From Polyangia bacterium (GTDB lineage Bacteria; Myxococcota_A; Polyangia; Polyangiales; Sandaracinaceae), in assembly GCA_030426845.1 (NCBI GenBank), contig JAUHXR010000063.1, positions 1 to 33,801 of the forward strand: a stretch of DNA of 33,801 nucleotides. The letters run 5' to 3'. Below are positions 31,886 through 33,801 of this stretch, piece by piece. Every line of letters begins with the position of its first letter. Within the stretch, counting starts at the first letter, position 1. A program made the translations under genes and the position numbers. The notes under the pieces are model-generated. The model was not told the origin of the DNA, searched no databases, and was given only the letters and a program-made list of their open reading frames with translations.

Positions 31886-33222
31886 GCGCGACCCTTGACG
31901 CGGCGCTCGCGCGCGCCCGGCTCGTCCTGGACGTCGCCTCGCGCGGCCCGATCGCCAAGACGATCTTCGCCAGCCCGGCGGGCAAGAAGCGGCTCGCGAA
32001 GCGGCTCGTGGCGATGCTTCCGGCGCACTCGACGTACGTCGAGCCGTTCGCGGGCTCCGCCGCGGTGCTCTTCGAGAAGGAGCCGTCCAGCGTCGAGGCG
32101 ATCAACGACGCGGACGCCGACATCGCGGAGGCGTACCGGCTCATCAAGCGGCTCAACCCGAGGAAGCTCGAGCGCCTCCGCCGGATGCGGTGGACCGGCG
32201 ACGAGGCGACGTACAAGCGGGTCTACTCCTCGAGCCCGAGCGGGGAGCTGGAGCGGCTGCACCGCTTCCTCTACCTCGCGACCTTCAGCTACGGGAAGCT
32301 CCGGGGGTCGTCGTTCAACCCCGGCTCCGCGGGCAAGGAGTCGCGCACGATGGCGCGGCTCGAGCAGAGCGCGCCGCGGCTCGCGAAGGTGCGCGTGCAC
32401 TCGGGCGACTACCTGAAGGTGGTCAAGCGCTACGACGGCGCGGGCACCGCGTTCTTCTTCGACCCGCCGTACGCCGGCTACGACGTCAACGTCGGCGAGT
32501 CGAGGTTCGACGAGGAGCGCTTCTACGAGGTGCTCAAGGGCCTCCGCGGGGAGTTCCTGCTGACCTACGGCATCCGCGGGAAGCTGCCCGGCCTCCTCAA
32601 GGGGTCGGGCTTCCACATCCAGCGCGTGCGCACGCCGCGCGGCATCCGATCGATGCGCGGGGTCGGCGGCTCGAGCGTCCTGACGCAGCTCGTCGTCACG
32701 AACTACGCGCCGCCGACCCGGAAGGACGGCTGGCTCGAGCCGTGGGACGGACAGCTCGAGCTCGGCGACCACGTCCCGACGGTCGGCCCGTCCACCACGA
32801 CGGAGGGCGCCTTCGCCAAGTCGATCCCGCTCCTCAAGGGCGCGGACCCCGCGGACGAGCGGTTCGTGTTCGGGGTGGTGCTCGAGCCGGAGACGGTGGA
32901 CGCGCAGGGCGACGTCTACTCAGCCGACGAGGTCCGCAAGGCCGCGCACCGCTTCATGGAGGAGTACCGCGGCCTCGGCCTCCAGCATCAGCTCCGGGTC
33001 AACGACCAGGTGAAGATCCTCGAGAGCTTCATCGCCCCCGTGGACTTCGGCGTCGGCGACGTGGCCGTCAAGAAGGGCACATGGCTCCTCGCGGTGCGCG
33101 TGCTGTCCGACGCGCTGTGGGCGCGGGTCGCCGAGGGCAGCCTCACCGGCTTCTCGATCGGCGGCTCGGCGCGGAAGGTGCCGGAGCCCACCGCGCGCCG
33201 GGAGGCCGAGGGCGCGGCGTGA
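31882..33222 (+). CDS. DNA adenine methylase fused to XkdF-like prohead protease
   Basis: 446 residues. N-terminal half (about 20-280): a D12-class (Dam-type) adenine-N6 methyltransferase with the AdoMet loop YVEPFAGSAAVLF (52-64) and catalytic FFDPPYAG (192-199). C-terminal half (about 325-430): the XkdF/peptidase S78-like capsid protease, with FVFGVVLEPETVDAQGDVYS (328-347), H369 in GLQHQ and S425 in LTGFSIGGSA, likely the catalytic pair. The methylase would mark the phage genome, for example against host restriction, and the protease cleaves head proteins during maturation. The joining of both in one chain right after the portal genes is notable. There is no stop or frameshift between them. 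Activity of each half is inferred from motifs. Confidence 0.88.
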   Translation: MSATLDAALARARLVLDVASRGPIAKTIFASPAGKKRLAKRLVAMLPAHSTYVEPFAGSAAVLFEKEPSSVEAINDADADIAEAYRLIKRLNPRKLERLRRMRWTGDEATYKRVYSSSPSGELERLHRFLYLATFSYGKLRGSSFNPGSAGKESRTMARLEQSAPRLAKVRVHSGDYLKVVKRYDGAGTAFFFDPPYAGYDVNVGESRFDEERFYEVLKGLRGEFLLTYGIRGKLPGLLKGSGFHIQRVRTPRGIRSMRGVGGSSVLTQLVVTNYAPPTRKDGWLEPWDGQLELGDHVPTVGPSTTTEGAFAKSIPLLKGADPADERFVFGVVLEPETVDAQGDVYSADEVRKAAHRFMEEYRGLGLQHQLRVNDQVKILESFIAPVDFGVGDVAVKKGTWLLAVRVLSDALWARVAEGSLTGFSIGGSARKVPEPTARREAEGAA

Positions 33223-33801
33223 GCGCGCGCGATCGGGGCGTCCACCGGCTGATCGAGATCGTCGTCGAGGAGGTGAGCCTCGTCGACCGCGCGGCCAACA
33301 ACCACCGCTTCCTGATCGTGAAGCGCGCCGAGGGAGAGAGCGACCACGCCATGGCAGATCTGAACGAGACCCACGACGACGACGAGCTCGACGACGACGA
33401 CCCGTCGCCAGAGGGCGCCCCTGCGGCGACGCCCGCGCTGGAGGTCGCGACCAAGGCGCTCGCCGCGCTCACCGACGCGGTCGAGGCGCTGGGGGCGGGC
33501 GCGCAGGACGCAGGGGCCGTGTCGAAGGTGTCGGGCGAGCTCCGCGCCGCGGCCGACGACCTGGCCAGGCTCGCGGGCGCCCCGCCCGCCGAGGACCCCG
33601 CCGCGCGCGACGACGCGAGCGCGCTGGAGTCGGTCCGGGCGTCGCTCACGCAGGTCCGCGAGCTGCTCAGCCACCGGCAGCGGGCGCGCCGGCGCGAGGA
33701 TCTCGTGGCGAGCGAGGCCGACGCCCTGACGGAGGTGGCCACCCATGAGCACCTGGCCGTGCTGCGCCGCGAGCTCAACGGCCTGGTCGCCGCCTGGCAC
33801 C
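33219..33801 (+). CDS. Phage head protein downstream of the protease (partial, open at window end)
   Basis: From GTG 33219, overlapping the previous TGA as GTGA, open for 194 codons to the edge. It begins VHRLIEIVVEEVSLVDRAAN, which matches the IxEVSLVDxAAN segment usually found near the start of prohead proteases and XkdF-like proteins, then an acidic stretch (HDDDELDDDDPSPEG) and a long Ala/Leu-rich coiled coil. This is the look of a scaffold or of a head protein with a cleaved N-terminus. The real C-terminus and therefore family are outside the window. Confidence 0.7.
   Translation, partial: MSARDRGVHRLIEIVVEEVSLVDRAANNHRFLIVKRAEGESDHAMADLNETHDDDELDDDDPSPEGAPAATPALEVATKALAALTDAVEALGAGAQDAGAVSKVSGELRAAADDLARLAGAPPAEDPAARDDASALESVRASLTQVRELLSHRQRARRREDLVASEADALTEVATHEHLAVLRRELNGLVAAWH

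Overview
The window looks like part of a prophage or phage-like element in a very GC-rich bacterium, most plausibly a member of the Myxococcota (Sandaracinus/Polyangia-like). That placement is an inference from codons ending in G/C, the Hanks-type kinase with a sigma factor, the family of short lipoproteins and the metzincin protease; no rRNA, tRNA or housekeeping gene is present to prove it. No CRISPR array, tRNA or rRNA was seen.

Layout. (1) Positions 1-2368, minus strand, lower GC: an exported-protein operon of two lipoprotein-like proteins and a secreted zinc metalloprotease cut by the window edge. (2) 2.5-5.9 kb: an abrupt change to very high GC, a 67-codon minus-strand frame, then plus-strand small genes: an 87-residue protein, a ribbon-helix-helix protein carrying two DUF2924-like repeats, and an amidoligase / tandem gamma-glutamylcyclotransferase / small-protein cassette. 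(3) 5.9-8.7 kb, minus: a 109-residue protein, a sigma factor and a membrane Ser/Thr kinase in one overlapping operon. (4) 9.2-18.5 kb, plus: a long DNA-metabolism run: a sigma-like helical protein, a phage-type DNA-binding-like protein, DUF2924, a large serine recombinase, RecB/Cas4-like nuclease, RuvC-like resolvase, ParB-like protein and a DEAD-family helicase, many joined by 4-bp GTGA/ATGA overlaps. (5) 18.5-19.3 kb, minus, lower GC: one cargo gene with a HEPN-like motif. (6) 19.36-22.4 kb: an AEP-type primase-helicase. (7) 22.5-24.6 kb: two paralogous beta-helix-like lipoproteins with a hairpin on each side. (8) 24.6-33.8 kb: a regulatory array with an 11-bp period, then the head module: small and large terminase, a small protein, portal, a lower-GC insert (small protein plus membrane M48 protease), a Dam methylase fused to an XkdF-like prohead protease, and a partial gene running off the window.

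Working together: the recombinase would integrate or excise the element, the primase-helicase, nuclease, RuvC and ParB genes would replicate and process its DNA, and the terminase-portal-protease genes would package it. The kinase/sigma operon and the amidoligase cassette look like accessory functions acting on the host or on a modified peptide. The most unusual items are the Dam-XkdF fusion, the amidoligase-double GGCT cassette, the GGGAC array before terS, a perfect 26-bp palindrome inside the ParB-like gene, the twin lipoproteins, and two lower-GC cargo inserts.
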